Shown: piece by piece, positions 1-9,700 of the stretch
How positions within the stretch are numbered: the first letter of the stretch is position 1
Layout: every line of letters begins with the position of its first letter
Assembly: GCA_012517765.1 (NCBI GenBank)
Contig: JAAYUI010000003.1
Location: 62,001 to 126,000 of the forward strand
Length of the DNA stretch: 64,000 nucleotides
DNA from: Caldisericales bacterium
GTDB taxonomy: Bacteria; Caldisericota; Caldisericia; JAAYUI01
Reading direction: 5' to 3'
Made by a program: the position numbers and the translations under genes
Notes under the pieces: model-generated
What the model was told of the DNA's origin: nothing
Seen by the model: only the letters and a program-made list of their open reading frames with translations
Databases searched by the model: none

Positions 1-307
1 CTATCCCTATTGCGCTTGATATTGCCTCACCCATACCGTCCGGGTTCGATATCTTCTCAGGCTCGCAGACAAGGTCGTATGTTATGGAATTTGTGACCAG
101 CCGGATGCCGTTCCTGTCGAAGATTTCACCCCTTGTGGCTGGTATTTCCTCGTTGGGTTTGCGATATTGCTGCTTGGCCCTCTGGTTGAATTCGTTTGCG
201 TTGATAAACTGGACAATAAAAAGTTTTACAAAAAGTGTTCCAAAAAGTGCAACACACAAAAAAAGCATAAAACCAAGCCTGAAGGTGTTTGGCCTGAACT
301 GCTTCAT
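1..307 (-). CDS. ftsI: Penicillin-binding protein, FtsI/PBP2-like (N-terminal part, cut by window edge)
   Basis: Only the first ~102 codons are in the window. The product starts with a short cytoplasmic segment, has one membrane anchor (about residues 11-35), then enters the PBP dimerisation region, visible as the pattern RGEIFDRNG near residue 60. Class B PBPs are septal peptidoglycan transpeptidases; the catalytic domain lies outside the window. The ATG overlaps the stop of the upstream ftsL-like gene by 4 nt (ATGA), so the two are probably translationally coupled. The order rsmH-ftsL-PBP is the start of a classic dcw division cluster, which favours FtsI over an elongation PBP. Confidence 0.85.
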   Translation of the reverse strand, partial: MKQFRPNTFRLGFMLFLCVALFGTLFVKLFIVQFINANEFNQRAKQQYRKPNEEIPATRGEIFDRNGIRLVTNSITYDLVCEPEKISNPDGMGEAISSAIGI

Positions 308-621
308 TTCTGGTCCTTCGGAAGGATTCTCGGGTCAGGAAGGAAGAACCTTTTTCCTGAAGACACAACCATGCCCAGGTTTTTTGTGGCATATTCCTTT
401 ATCTCACCAAGGGAAAGCATTTCCTTGCGCTTCTGGTTCAGGTCAGCCAGCTCTCTCTGGAGTTGTTCCTTAAGGTCAATTTTTTTGGCGATTTCGGTTT
501 CCAGCCTGACTGCCTGCATATGGTTCGAGAAATACATCCAGACCCACCAGACTGCGAAAATTGTTGCAATAAATAAAAGCACCCTTCTGCTTTTTTTGTT
601 CTTCCTTTTCTTTTTAGCCAC
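304..621 (-). CDS. ftsL: FtsL/DivIC-like septum formation protein
   Basis: This 105-residue protein has a very basic cytoplasmic tail (residues 1-13), a single membrane helix (about 14-33) and an extracytoplasmic heptad-rich coiled coil (about 35-80). That is the FtsL/DivIC architecture: a bitopic scaffold linking FtsQ/DivIB and the septal synthase. The family is too divergent for sequence motifs, so the call rests on size, topology and position between rsmH and a class B PBP gene. It overlaps rsmH by 8 nt and the PBP gene by 4 nt. FtsL versus DivIC cannot be separated by eye. Confidence 0.8.
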   Translation of the reverse strand: MAKKKRKNKKSRRVLLFIATIFAVWWVWMYFSNHMQAVRLETEIAKKIDLKEQLQRELADLNQKRKEMLSLGEIKEYATKNLGMVVSSGKRFFLPDPRILPKDQK

Positions 622-1540
622 CCTTCCTCCTGATGGCCCTCATCTTGGCAGAGCGCGAAGCTGGGTTTGCTTCAATTTCTTCTTCGGAGGGGCACAGGGG
701 TTTTTTTGTGAGGATTTCAAATCCTATGTCCGCGGCATTTTTGAAGGCGTTTTTTACAATCCTGTCCTCCAGAGAGTGGTAGGAAATTACAACCAGCGTT
801 CCATCCCAGCCAAGCATGTCGAGGCATTTTGGAATCGCCTCTTCAAGGCTTTCCAGCTCCTGGTTTACCAGAATCCTGAGCGCCTGGAAAGTCCTCGTGG
901 CAGGGTTGATTCTGCCGGACCTTGGTACAACGGAGCTGATTATCTTAACCAGCTGTCCTGTTGTATTTATTGGCTCTTTCTCCCTGGCGTTGATGATCGC
1001 CCTTGCTATTTTCCCGGCGAACCTCTCCTCGCCGTATTCGCTTATGGCACTGGCCAGCTCTTCAAACTTGATCCTCAAGAGTATCGAGTGTGCCGGCTCG
1101 CCTCTGTTTACATCAAGTCTCATGTCCAGCGGCTGATCTTCCATGAATGTGATGCCCCTCTTCTCACCCTTGAGGTGGGCCATTGAAATGCCAAGGTCCA
1201 TGAGGATTCCGTCACTGTTGGCAACATTGGCCAGGGACGCCGCTTTGTCTATGTCGGCAAAATTTGTGTGGACGAACCATGTGCGGCCCTCAAACTCTTT
1301 GAATCTCTCTTTTGCCACCATGAGCATGTTGAGGTCGAGGTCCATGCAGACTGTTTTTGAGTTGAGTGAAGCTTTGAGGATGGCCTCCGAGTGGCCCCCT
1401 TCACCGCATGTGCAATCAAAATAGACCCCTCCTCTTTCGGGGCGAAGAAAGGCCATTGCTTCAGGGAGCATGACCGGGGTGTGATGGTACTGTCCCTGTC
1501 CCAAGCGGGTTGTAAGCCGGGTTCTGTCGTGGGCAATCAT
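614..1540 (-). CDS. rsmH: 16S rRNA (cytosine-1402-N4)-methyltransferase RsmH (MraW)
   Basis: RsmH methylates N4 of C1402 in the 16S rRNA decoding centre using S-adenosylmethionine. Visible family marks are the N-terminal HTPVMLPEA, the SAM-binding DCTCGEGGHSEAIL stretch, LMDLGIS, and the late YHSLEDRIVKNAF motif. The longest ATG start (308 aa) lies inside the 3' part of the RNase P RNA gene. A TTG start at 1504 would give 296 aa, beginning much closer to the conserved HTPV motif as in most family members, and would overlap the RNA by only a few bases. Neither start has a good Shine-Dalgarno site. It heads the division cluster and overlaps ftsL by 8 nt. Confidence 0.93.
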   Translation of the reverse strand: MIAHDRTRLTTRLGQGQYHHTPVMLPEAMAFLRPERGGVYFDCTCGEGGHSEAILKASLNSKTVCMDLDLNMLMVAKERFKEFEGRTWFVHTNFADIDKAASLANVANSDGILMDLGISMAHLKGEKRGITFMEDQPLDMRLDVNRGEPAHSILLRIKFEELASAISEYGEERFAGKIARAIINAREKEPINTTGQLVKIISSVVPRSGRINPATRTFQALRILVNQELESLEEAIPKCLDMLGWDGTLVVISYHSLEDRIVKNAFKNAADIGFEILTKKPLCPSEEEIEANPASRSAKMRAIRRKGG

Positions 1541-1817
1541 TTCTCTAGGCGGCCTACCCGAGGAGACGGACGAGCAGCCCTTGACCTCCTCCTATTTGGC
1601 CTTGCTCCGGGTGGGGTTTGCATGGCCATCCGGTCGCCCGGATGCCGGTGGGCTCTTGCCCCGCCATTTCACCCTTGCGCCCATTTGGGGCGCGGTATAT
1701 TTTCTGTTGCACTTTCCTTAAGCTTGCGCCTACTGGGCTTGCGCCCAGCACCCTGCTCTGCGGAGCCCGGACTTTCCTCGAGGCGCTAAACCCCGCGATT
1801 GCCTGCCCGCTTGAGAC
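1498..1817 (-). ncRNA. rnpB: RNase P RNA, bacterial type A
   Basis: On the minus strand the transcript contains the signature segments of RNase P RNA: GAGGAAAGTCCGGGCTC near the 5' end, GGGTGAAATGG, CAAGAGCCCACCGG, CAAACCCCACCCGGAGCAAGG, and ACAGAACCCGGCTTAC near the 3' end. The ends were set by helix P1: GTCTCAAGCGGG at the 5' end pairs with CCCGCTTGGGAC at the 3' end over 12 bp with one G-U pair. The length of about 320 nt fits a compact type A RNA, the catalytic subunit that trims tRNA 5' leaders. The 3' part overlaps the predicted rsmH start. A strong promoter sits just upstream. Confidence 0.95.
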
Positions 1818-1852
1818 ATTCAATATAATACCACCCATCCTAAGTTTTTCAA
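1818..1852 (-). promoter_or_regulatory. rnpB promoter
   Basis: On the minus strand the -35 box is TTGAAA (1852-1847), the spacer is 16 nt and the -10 box is TATTAT (1830-1825). Seven nt follow before the 5' end of RNase P RNA deduced from helix P1. This distance calibrates where transcription starts after a -10 box in this genome. The -35 box overlaps the last codons of the upstream thioredoxin gene. Confidence 0.8.
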
Positions 1853-2508
1853 CGAATAATTCCTTCAATTGCGCCGGAAAAATCCTGAAAAAAACTTTCG
1901 CTGTAGCCGCTTTGCACCTTGTTGATTGTTCCATCTGGGGAAAGCAGTATGTAGTGAGGATACCCCTTTACGCCAAACTGGGCTGAAACCTGTCCATTCT
2001 CATCGAGAAGAAAAGGCCATGGGGAAGACTCCTCGTCCTTGTAGCTCTTTACGACATTCAGTGGTTCGTTGACATCAATTGCAAAGAACTGGACCGTACT
2101 TCCGTATTTCTGGAACAGTTTTTTCATGTCTGGGGCCTGTTTCTTGCACCAGCCACACCATGATGTCGTGAAGTCCAGAAAAACTGGCCTTCCGCCATGA
2201 TCAGAAAGCTTGTGCACTGTCCCTTGAGTGTCTTTTAGCGTGAAATCGGTGGCTTTTGGGGAAAATTTTGATGGATCAAGTTTTGGAAGCACTGAAACCG
2301 GATCACCTGCCGGTAATGCTTTCCCGTTTTGCCCGTTTCCCAGCGTGATTATCAGTATGATACCGCCAATCAGGATGGCCGATCCGATGAGTATTGTCCA
2401 GAGCTTCAAAATGCTCGTTTTTTGCGATTTTTTGTTTGTCTTTACATCTTTTTTTACCGGTTTTGCTGACACCGTTTTGGTGCCTGGCGGGCTATATTTG
2501 TGTTTCAT
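1849..2508 (-). CDS. TlpA/ResA-type membrane-anchored thioredoxin-like protein
   Basis: The 219-residue product has a lysine-rich cytoplasmic tail, one membrane helix (about 35-56) and a TlpA/AhpC-TSA-like fold outside the membrane. A redox CGWC motif (Cys118, Cys121) sits in the usual position after a DFTTSW strand, and a cis-Pro region (KGYPHYILL) follows near the C-terminus. Such proteins reduce disulfides of extracytoplasmic partners. The start chosen is the ATG at 2508, which has a GGAGAG site and begins 1 nt after the stop of the upstream DUF4097-type gene; a longer reading would run into that gene. It closes the dnaE-to-thioredoxin run. Confidence 0.85.
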   Translation of the reverse strand: MKHKYSPPGTKTVSAKPVKKDVKTNKKSQKTSILKLWTILIGSAILIGGIILIITLGNGQNGKALPAGDPVSVLPKLDPSKFSPKATDFTLKDTQGTVHKLSDHGGRPVFLDFTTSWCGWCKKQAPDMKKLFQKYGSTVQFFAIDVNEPLNVVKSYKDEESSPWPFLLDENGQVSAQFGVKGYPHYILLSPDGTINKVQSGYSESFFQDFSGAIEGIIR

Positions 2509-2509
2509 G

Positions 2510-3784
2510 TTATCTCTCCAGAACTGAAATGTCGCCTGATGTTGTTGAAATGTCAAGCAAACCTCTTCCATCGCCAAAAATGAACCCGTTTGCAGATTCA
2601 GTTCTTTTCAGGCCCGAAAGATTTATGTCGCCACTTGTTGAAGAACACTCGCCCTTTATTGATGCCTGTTTACCAAGCCTTACCGACACATCGCCAGATA
2701 TGGAAGAAATTTTTGAAGAGAAAGATGTTGCATTAAATTCCCCAACCATTATGTCCCCTGATGTTGTTGAAATAGACATCATATTCTTTACCGATTCCAC
2801 CTTCACATCTCCAGAGATCGTTTTTATTTCAATCTTTCCAGTACCCTTTACGCTTATGTCCCCTGAAGTTGTTTTTATTATTCCGTTTTCGAATGAATTG
2901 GCAATAACCGATCCCGAGATTGTTATTGCAGAGAACTCATCAGTGGCCCCTTCAATTCTTATGTTTCCTGAGCCTGTTTCAATCTTTGCATTCTTTGCTG
3001 ATCCTATGTCTACAGAACCTGAAATTGTCTTGAATTCAAAATCCTGCTCAAGACCCCTCGCCTTGACCGAGTAATTTGTTAGGCCTGTAAAATCAAGGCC
3101 ACCCCTCCAGTTATCCCGTATTTCAATTGAACCCTGGGTGCCCCTGAAAAGGCAGGCCGTTGTTTCCGGGACCTGGATCTCGATCTTTATTTTCATGTCT
3201 GCATCGGTTTTTTCAGGTTCCTTGAATGTAAGGCTCTCATCAAAATCGGTTATCATTGCGAGTTTTGCTTCGCCCTCGATCTTTGATCTGGGCATGATGT
3301 CATATTTTATCGAAGCCGCTGTTGATTTCTTCAGTATGATGTAGGCATTTTTTATCCTGGGTGAAGACATGTCAAATACTATTGTTTTTGGCACTGGGTC
3401 AAGTTTTTCCGAGTAAGTTTTTGTCTCAGCTGGAGTGAAATCAAAGATGTTCATGTTCCATCCCTCCCAGTAAGTTGACCACGAAATGGGGTTTTCTGGC
3501 ATGGCCAGAAATTTCCTTGTCGATGAACCTGCAGGCCCGCTGGTGGAAGCGATTGTTGCCAGGACAAGAAAAATTGTGAAAAGTATTGAGCCTATATAGC
3601 CAAGCCTGTAGTTTCGCAGGATCAAGTCCAGGCCACTCGTAACAATTATTAGCGGCCAGAATTTGATGAGATATGGCAAATAGCCAAAGTTTACCACTCC
3701 GGTGTTTCCGAGAAGTATGTATACCCCGATAACAATAATGTTTAGGCCAATCATTATTTTTGGCAGATCAACCTTGTAGTCCAT
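2510..3784 (-). CDS. Membrane protein with LiaF/DUF5668-like N-terminus and DUF4097 beta-solenoid
   Basis: The 424-residue product opens with three or four hydrophobic segments (about residues 8-80) of the LiaI/LiaF-TM type. After a linker, the C-terminal half is built from imperfect repeats of about 20 residues carrying SGD, SGN or SGS turns (for example TTSGDISV), typical of DUF4097/adhesin-like beta-solenoids. The exact role of this family is unknown; LiaF-like relatives modulate envelope-stress signalling. It lies 3 nt from a histidine kinase gene and 1 nt from the TlpA gene, so a shared envelope-sensing role is a reasonable inference but not shown. Confidence 0.75.
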   Translation of the reverse strand: MDYKVDLPKIMIGLNIIVIGVYILLGNTGVVNFGYLPYLIKFWPLIIVTSGLDLILRNYRLGYIGSILFTIFLVLATIASTSGPAGSSTRKFLAMPENPISWSTYWEGWNMNIFDFTPAETKTYSEKLDPVPKTIVFDMSSPRIKNAYIILKKSTAASIKYDIMPRSKIEGEAKLAMITDFDESLTFKEPEKTDADMKIKIEIQVPETTACLFRGTQGSIEIRDNWRGGLDFTGLTNYSVKARGLEQDFEFKTISGSVDIGSAKNAKIETGSGNIRIEGATDEFSAITISGSVIANSFENGIIKTTSGDISVKGTGKIEIKTISGDVKVESVKNMMSISTTSGDIMVGEFNATSFSSKISSISGDVSVRLGKQASIKGECSSTSGDINLSGLKRTESANGFIFGDGRGLLDISTTSGDISVLER

Positions 3785-3787
3785 TTT

Positions 3788-5692
3788 TCAATCCTCCATT
3801 TTTATGATTTTGGGTATTCTTACGACGAAAATGGTGCCGTTTTCGTCTGATGTGAAAGAAATTGAGCCACCATGAGATTTTATAATCTGGTCACAAATTG
3901 AAAGTCCCAGACCTGTGCCAGAAGCTTTTGTGGTAAAAAATGGTGCAAAAATGTTTGCAGCATCCTGCTCGCTGATTCCCATTCCTGTGTCCCGGACCTC
4001 AATGTAAAACCATTCTCCGTTTTCACCAGTCCTGAGTGATAACGTTCCACCCCCAGGCATTGCATCTTTCGCATTGAGGATGAGGTTCAGGATCACCTGG
4101 TGGAACCTCTTTTCGTCGACATTGGCAACAACTCCAGGCCTGCATTCCTTTGAAATCCTTATGCCAGCTTCGGTGAGTTTGTTTGCCTGGCCTGCCAGGA
4201 CATCATTTACCAGCTTGCTTAAATCGACCTCTTTCCTTTTGATCGGCCCGGGCCTTGATGATTCGAGAAGATCAGTAATAAGAATTTCAAGTCTTTCGAC
4301 CTCCTTCATCACTGGAGAGAGGTACCTTGATTCATCGCGATCTTTTAGCTTTCGCTCGAGCAGCTGGACAAAACCCTTTATCGAAGTGAGGGGGTTTCTG
4401 ACTTCATGGGCAATTCCCATTGTGAACAGACCGAGTCTTGCAAGGGAGGCGTCCCTTTCTGTTTCGAGCGTATTTACGACGCTTTCTGTTACATCCTGGA
4501 TTGCAAGGATGGCCTCGTTCTCTTGTGCCATCTGGACTGGGACGACCCTCATGTTTACATATCTTGTCTCGTTTTGACCTTTTACCTTTACGGAGCCAGA
4601 ACTCCACACGGAACCTGATTTTATTGCTTTTTCAACTTCTGGTCTGGCAATTTCACCTGGTTCTCCCATCGTGCTGATATCGGACCCTATTATTTCCTGT
4701 TTTGTTTTTTTGGCAATCTTTAGTGATGATGGGTTAGCCTGGATTACCTTCATGTCTGAACCCACAACCATGATGCCTGTGTTGACCGAATCAAGTACTC
4801 TTTCTGACCTGCTTTTCGATTTCACAAGATCGATTGCAAGCTTGTTTGCGGCTTCTGCTATGTCGCCCAGTTCACCTGAAACATGTGGAACTGGCTTTGT
4901 AAGATCGAGAGCCAGATTGCCTATGCCTCTTTTGACCGATATGATTCGTGCAGATATACTCAAACCGAGAAGTATTGCAAAACAGACTCCGACTACCAGT
5001 GTTATCCATATCCAGTTTCCGATTGACTGTTCGATTGCTTTTATGTCTTCATCCATCCGCTCGTAGGACTGGGAAGCATAAACTAGCATTACTGGTGGTC
5101 TCCATCCAGTCTGGTCGGTCTCGAGCAGGTAATCTGTGCCAAGCGCTGAGCCAATAGCTGTCGAACCATCTTTTGAAGACTTTTTCGTTGTTGTTATGTA
5201 GGGATTTATTTCTGGAAGTACCGAGTTCTGCCATTTTATATAAGGCGGAAAGGCAAGCGAAAGCTTTATAAGTCTCGGGTACCAGCTATTTTTGAAGCTG
5301 TTTGAGCTGCCTATGAGCGTTTTTCCGTCGAAAGAATTGTCCAGACAGACAAAACCGAAAGAAGATGACTCATAAGAACTGGCCCTTATTGCCGCCAAAT
5401 CACCCACCAGTGTTGGGGAGAGTCTTTTTATGTGGGTCATCAGGCCGTCTTTTGTCGGGGCCCGTTTTATTGTTTTCTGGTATTGGTCGTAATTGGTTAT
5501 AAGGGCGTCTATCTTTCCATCAAAATCGGCAGGAATTTTGGAAACGATGTCCGACAGTTTTTCTGAACGCTCGGTTTCAAGAGTCTTTTTTGATTGACTG
5601 GATGCTATATACCTGAACACCAGGGCGCCAGCGACAATGAAAAGGACCAGAAAGAAGACAACCTGAAACCTTATTGAACCAATTAGCTTCAA
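3788..5692 (-). CDS. Membrane sensor histidine kinase with PAS domain (NtrB-like)
   Basis: The 634-residue kinase has TM1 at about residues 9-28, an extracytoplasmic sensor region (about 30-225), TM2 (about 227-250), a HAMP-like linker, a PAS domain (about 296-405) and a HisKA domain with phospho-acceptor His429 in HEVRNPLTS. The ATPase domain follows with N-box NLILNAKDA, G1 DTGMGI, the FAPFFTTK loop and G2 GTGLGLSI. All catalytic motifs look intact. The start is a TTG (MKLIGS). No response regulator gene lies next to it or elsewhere in the window, so the partner is unknown. It sits between phosphofructokinase and the DUF4097-type gene with gaps under 10 nt. Confidence 0.92.
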   Translation of the reverse strand: MKLIGSIRFQVVFFLVLFIVAGALVFRYIASSQSKKTLETERSEKLSDIVSKIPADFDGKIDALITNYDQYQKTIKRAPTKDGLMTHIKRLSPTLVGDLAAIRASSYESSSFGFVCLDNSFDGKTLIGSSNSFKNSWYPRLIKLSLAFPPYIKWQNSVLPEINPYITTTKKSSKDGSTAIGSALGTDYLLETDQTGWRPPVMLVYASQSYERMDEDIKAIEQSIGNWIWITLVVGVCFAILLGLSISARIISVKRGIGNLALDLTKPVPHVSGELGDIAEAANKLAIDLVKSKSRSERVLDSVNTGIMVVGSDMKVIQANPSSLKIAKKTKQEIIGSDISTMGEPGEIARPEVEKAIKSGSVWSSGSVKVKGQNETRYVNMRVVPVQMAQENEAILAIQDVTESVVNTLETERDASLARLGLFTMGIAHEVRNPLTSIKGFVQLLERKLKDRDESRYLSPVMKEVERLEILITDLLESSRPGPIKRKEVDLSKLVNDVLAGQANKLTEAGIRISKECRPGVVANVDEKRFHQVILNLILNAKDAMPGGGTLSLRTGENGEWFYIEVRDTGMGISEQDAANIFAPFFTTKASGTGLGLSICDQIIKSHGGSISFTSDENGTIFVVRIPKIIKMED

Positions 5693-5700
5693 AATCGCTT

Positions 5701-6714
5701 TTATTCCAGCACCTCCAGGAGCCTGATCCAGTCACCAGTAACTGTTTTGAGCGATCCCACCGCGTCTTTGAGCGGGACTTTTACTATCTCGTTGCCCCTG
5801 AGTGCGGCCATTATACCGTAATCCCCGGAGAGGAGCCATTCCATGGCCGCTATTCCGGCCCTTATTCCGAGCATCCTGTCAAAGAGTGTTGGCGGACCAC
5901 CCCTTTCGATGTGCCCAAGCTTTGCAGAGCGGGTCTCGATCCCTGTTCTTTTACCAATTTCTTCGGCCAGCTTTTCGCCAACATCCTGTTTTGCTAGATT
6001 GATATGTCCAAATTCGTCAGTCTCTGATTGGCCAGATGCAAGCTCAACGCCTTCCGAAACAACAACGATGGCGTAACCCCTTTCTGCATGGGCCTTTGAA
6101 ACCTTGGAGCAAATCTCATCCCAGCTCCATTTTCTTTCTGGGAGCATTGTATAGTCTGCGTAGGCTGAAATGCCTGTGTAAAGTGCCACCCATCCTGCGT
6201 GCCTCCCCATGACTTCGAGAACAAGGGCCCTTCCATGGGACTTTGCCGTATCGCGCAGCCTCATTGCGGCATCCATTCCAACTGTTGCAGCAGAATCGAA
6301 TCCGAATGTGGAATCTGTTCCCGAGAGATCATTGTCCATGGTTTTTGGCACACCAACCACCGGAAGGCCAATATCGTAAAGTTTTGATGCCACTCCAAGC
6401 GTGTCTTCGCCCCCAGCGGCCACAAGGCCATCAAGCGAAAGCGATTCAAAAGTTCTTTTTACTGCATCGACGCCGCCCTCTCTTTTGAACGGGTTTGTTC
6501 TTGAGGTGCGAAGTATCGTTCCTCCCCGGCCTACGATATCCTCCACGGTCTTTCGGTTCAGCTCGATGAAACTACCTTCAATCATGCCCTTCCAGCCCTC
6601 GAGAATTCCAAATACTTTATGTCCCTCTTTCAAGGCCCTTGTTGTTGCGCCGTATATTGCAGGATTAAGCCCTGGGCAATCGCCACCACCTGTAAGTATG
6701 GCCACTTTTTTCAT
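5701..6714 (-). CDS. pfp: 6-phosphofructokinase, with residues of the PPi-dependent type
   Basis: The 337-residue product phosphorylates fructose 6-phosphate in glycolysis. The N-terminal loop TGGGDCPGLN, substrate loop PKTMDND and MGRHAGW are clear. The two residues that separate donor specificity are Asp104 (in GGED) and Lys124 (in PKTMD), the pair found in pyrophosphate-dependent enzymes; ATP-dependent enzymes have Gly at 104 and often at 124. Pyrophosphate use is therefore inferred, which would make the step reversible. The start is the ATG at 6714, with a GAGG site upstream, 10 nt after the dnaE stop; it is not the longer reading that overlaps dnaE. Confidence 0.9.
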   Translation of the reverse strand: MKKVAILTGGGDCPGLNPAIYGATTRALKEGHKVFGILEGWKGMIEGSFIELNRKTVEDIVGRGGTILRTSRTNPFKREGGVDAVKRTFESLSLDGLVAAGGEDTLGVASKLYDIGLPVVGVPKTMDNDLSGTDSTFGFDSAATVGMDAAMRLRDTAKSHGRALVLEVMGRHAGWVALYTGISAYADYTMLPERKWSWDEICSKVSKAHAERGYAIVVVSEGVELASGQSETDEFGHINLAKQDVGEKLAEEIGKRTGIETRSAKLGHIERGGPPTLFDRMLGIRAGIAAMEWLLSGDYGIMAALRGNEIVKVPLKDAVGSLKTVTGDWIRLLEVLE

Positions 6715-6724
6715 CTTCACCGCC

Positions 6725-9700
6725 TCAATTTTTTGAAAGCCAGACCTGGTTTGGGCCAACCAGCTCCTTGAAAGCTGGTATGACCGAATGGTCTGCGATC
6801 CAGCATTCTTTGTCTGTCTCCATCCTTATTTTCTGCCCGCCCTTGGCCAGGAACAGCACAAGGGGGTTTTGCCCGTTACCCTTTGATATTGCCAGCTCCT
6901 TTATTTTTTCAAGGAGGTGGTACTGGGTTTCAAGGTTCACCTGGACATTTATTACAAACGTTTCATCACCTTTTGAAACCTGAATGTCGGAAGTGTTTAT
7001 CGTTTTTATGTATTCCTCAGCGATAATCTTTGGTTGGCCTTCCTTGCTTTCGATCTTGCCCCGTATCATGACTATTCCTTCATCCTCAAGGTGGTCAGAG
7101 AGCGTCTCATAGGCTTTTCCAAATGCTGTTATCGAGCATATCCCAGTCAAATCTTCAAGGGTGCATGTGGCAATCGGGTTGCCTTTTTTTGATTTTGCCC
7201 TCCTGAAGCTTGTGATTATCCCAAGAATGATGATCGAGCTTCCCTCTTCAACCTCGCCCAGGGTGGCAATATCGGTATGGTCGATTGTGGCAATGTATTT
7301 TTCATAGGGTCTCATCGGGTGGTCCGACATGTAGAAACCCATTATCTCTTTTTCCATCGCCAGTATTTCTTCTTTTGGTGTTGGGGGCTCTTCTTCCTGT
7401 TTTTGCGGGGCGAAAAGCGAGAATGCCGCTTGCCCGCCACCATTTGAGAATTTTTTTAACAGATGGCCCCTGTCTTCGTTGAAGGCGTCAAATACACCCG
7501 CCTTTATGAGACTCTCAATGACTTTTTTGTTGGCCTTGTTTCCCTCACATCTTTTCTGGAAGTCCTCAAAGTTTTTAAAAGGACCGCCAGATTTTCTTTC
7601 GGCAATTATGGCCTCAACGGCCACCTCACCGACATTCTTAAGGGCACCAAGCCCATACCTGATTGCGTTTCCTTCGACTTCAAATGTCCATTCAGATTTG
7701 TTTATGTCGGGTGGAAGAACATTGAGGCCCGATTTTCTGCATTCCTCATACATGTCCTTGATTCTGTCTTCGTTTCCGACGTATGAGGTGAGAATAGCCG
7801 TGTAATATTCGAGTTTGTAATGTGTTTTTAAATAGGCTGTTTTATATGCAAGTAGCCCGTAGCATGTCGAATGTGCCCTGTTGAAGCCGTATCCTGCAAA
7901 TGGTTCTATGAATTTAAACACCTCTTCTGCTATTTGAGGATTTTTGCTGTTTTGGGACGCCCTCTCGATAAAAAGGCGCTTTTGTTCGGCAAGGAGTTCA
8001 GGGATTTTTTTTGCAACAGCTTTTCTGAGGATGTCACCCTGGCCAAGTGTGAAGCCTGCAAAATCCCTTGCTATCTGGATGACCTGTTCCTGATATACGG
8101 CCACACCGTAGGTCCCCTCAAGGATTGGCTCAAGACATGGATCAAGATATCTTGTAACGATTTCACCATGTTTGCCGCCAATAAATTGTGGTATGAACTC
8201 CATGGGGCCTGGCCTGTAAAGGGCAACCATGGCTATGATGTCCTGTATTACGGTTGGCTTGAGCTCCCTCAGGTAACGCCTCATGCCTGAAGATTCAAGC
8301 TGGAAAACGCCTGTTGTGTCACCTGCCTGCAACGTCTGGTATGTGGCCTGATCATCGAGTGGCACACTGTCGATATCAAGTTTTTTTCCAGTCCTCTTGC
8401 CGATCGTCTCGCAGGCGTTGTTTATTACAGAGATATTCCTTAGGCCGAGGAAGTCTACCTTCAGTATTCCAAGCTCCTCAACGGCATTTTTTTCAAATTG
8501 CGTAACACGCTTTCCTTCTTTATCAAGCTGAAGTGGGACATAGCAGTAAAGGGGCTTGTCGGCCATTACGACGCCTGCGGCATGGGTGGAGAAATTGCGC
8601 ACAACACCCTCAAGTCTTTTTGCGACCTCAAAAAGTTTTTTGGTCTTGTCGTTTTGTTGCTGGATTTCCCTTAGCTGTGGCACACCGGCAAGTGCCTCTT
8701 CCAGCTCTGCCCCGAACGGGACAAGCTTTGCTATCTTGTCCATGTCGCCATAACTGAAACCAAGGGCCCTTCCGACGTCCCTGAGCACGGCCCTGGCCTC
8801 CATCCTGCCGAATGTTGCGACCTGGGCAACAGAGTCTTCACCGTATTTTTGGGTTACATACTTTATGACCCTGTCCCTTTTTGTATCGTCAAAATCGATG
8901 TCAAAGTCGGGCGGTGAAATTCGGTCAGGGTTCAAGAACCTCTCGAAAAACAGCCCGTATTCCAGAGGATTTACGTCAGTTATGTTTAGACAATAGGAAA
9001 CAAGTGATGCTGCGCCGGAGCCTCTCCCCGGGCCAACACCAACATCGTGGTCTTTTGCATATTTTATGAAGTCCCAGACGACCAGGAAGTAGTCAACAAA
9101 GCCTGTCTGTTCGATGATCTTCATCTCATAATCGAGCCTGTCTCTGATATCCTGGGAGATGGCACAGCCAAACCTCCAGCTTGCACCCTTGTTTACGAGG
9201 TCCCAGAGGAACTGTTTGTGTGCTTCCGGGTCGTCATTACCGATGTCGGTAAATTTTGGCGGGTGGGGTTTCCCCAGCTCGATTGTGACATTGCATCGAT
9301 CGGCTATTTCCAGGGTATTTGTGACCGCCTCGGGTATCCATTTGAATAGCTCCTGCATTTGCCCAGGGGTCTTGAGATAAAACTCGTCATTGGCGAATTT
9401 CATCCTGTCAGGGTCATCCTGCTTCGAAAGCGTCTGAATACAGAGAAGGATGTCATGGGCCTCGGCGTCGGCGTGTTCAAGGTAATGTGCGTCTTGTGTT
9501 GCAACAACCGGCAGTTCGAAGTTTTTTGCAAGCTCGATCAGCTTTGGCATTACACTGATTTCTTCCTTCAACCCGTGGTCCTGAAGTTCGACCCAGAGCC
9601 TGTTATTGAAAATCTCCTTGTATGTGCCGAGGGCCTTTTTGGCGCCCTCTTCGTCGTCCAGCAGGAGTTTTTCGGGCACCTCGCCGGAGATGCATGCTGT

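Noticed and set aside
167-1186. Long plus-strand open frame of 339 codons opposite rsmH and ftsL
   Set aside because: It lies antisense to two clearly recognised genes, has no ribosome site, and its sequence is unlike any protein family; it is a shadow frame.
1554-1934. Open frame of 126 codons across the RNase P RNA gene
   Set aside because: The region is a structured RNA with diagnostic conserved segments; the frame is incidental.
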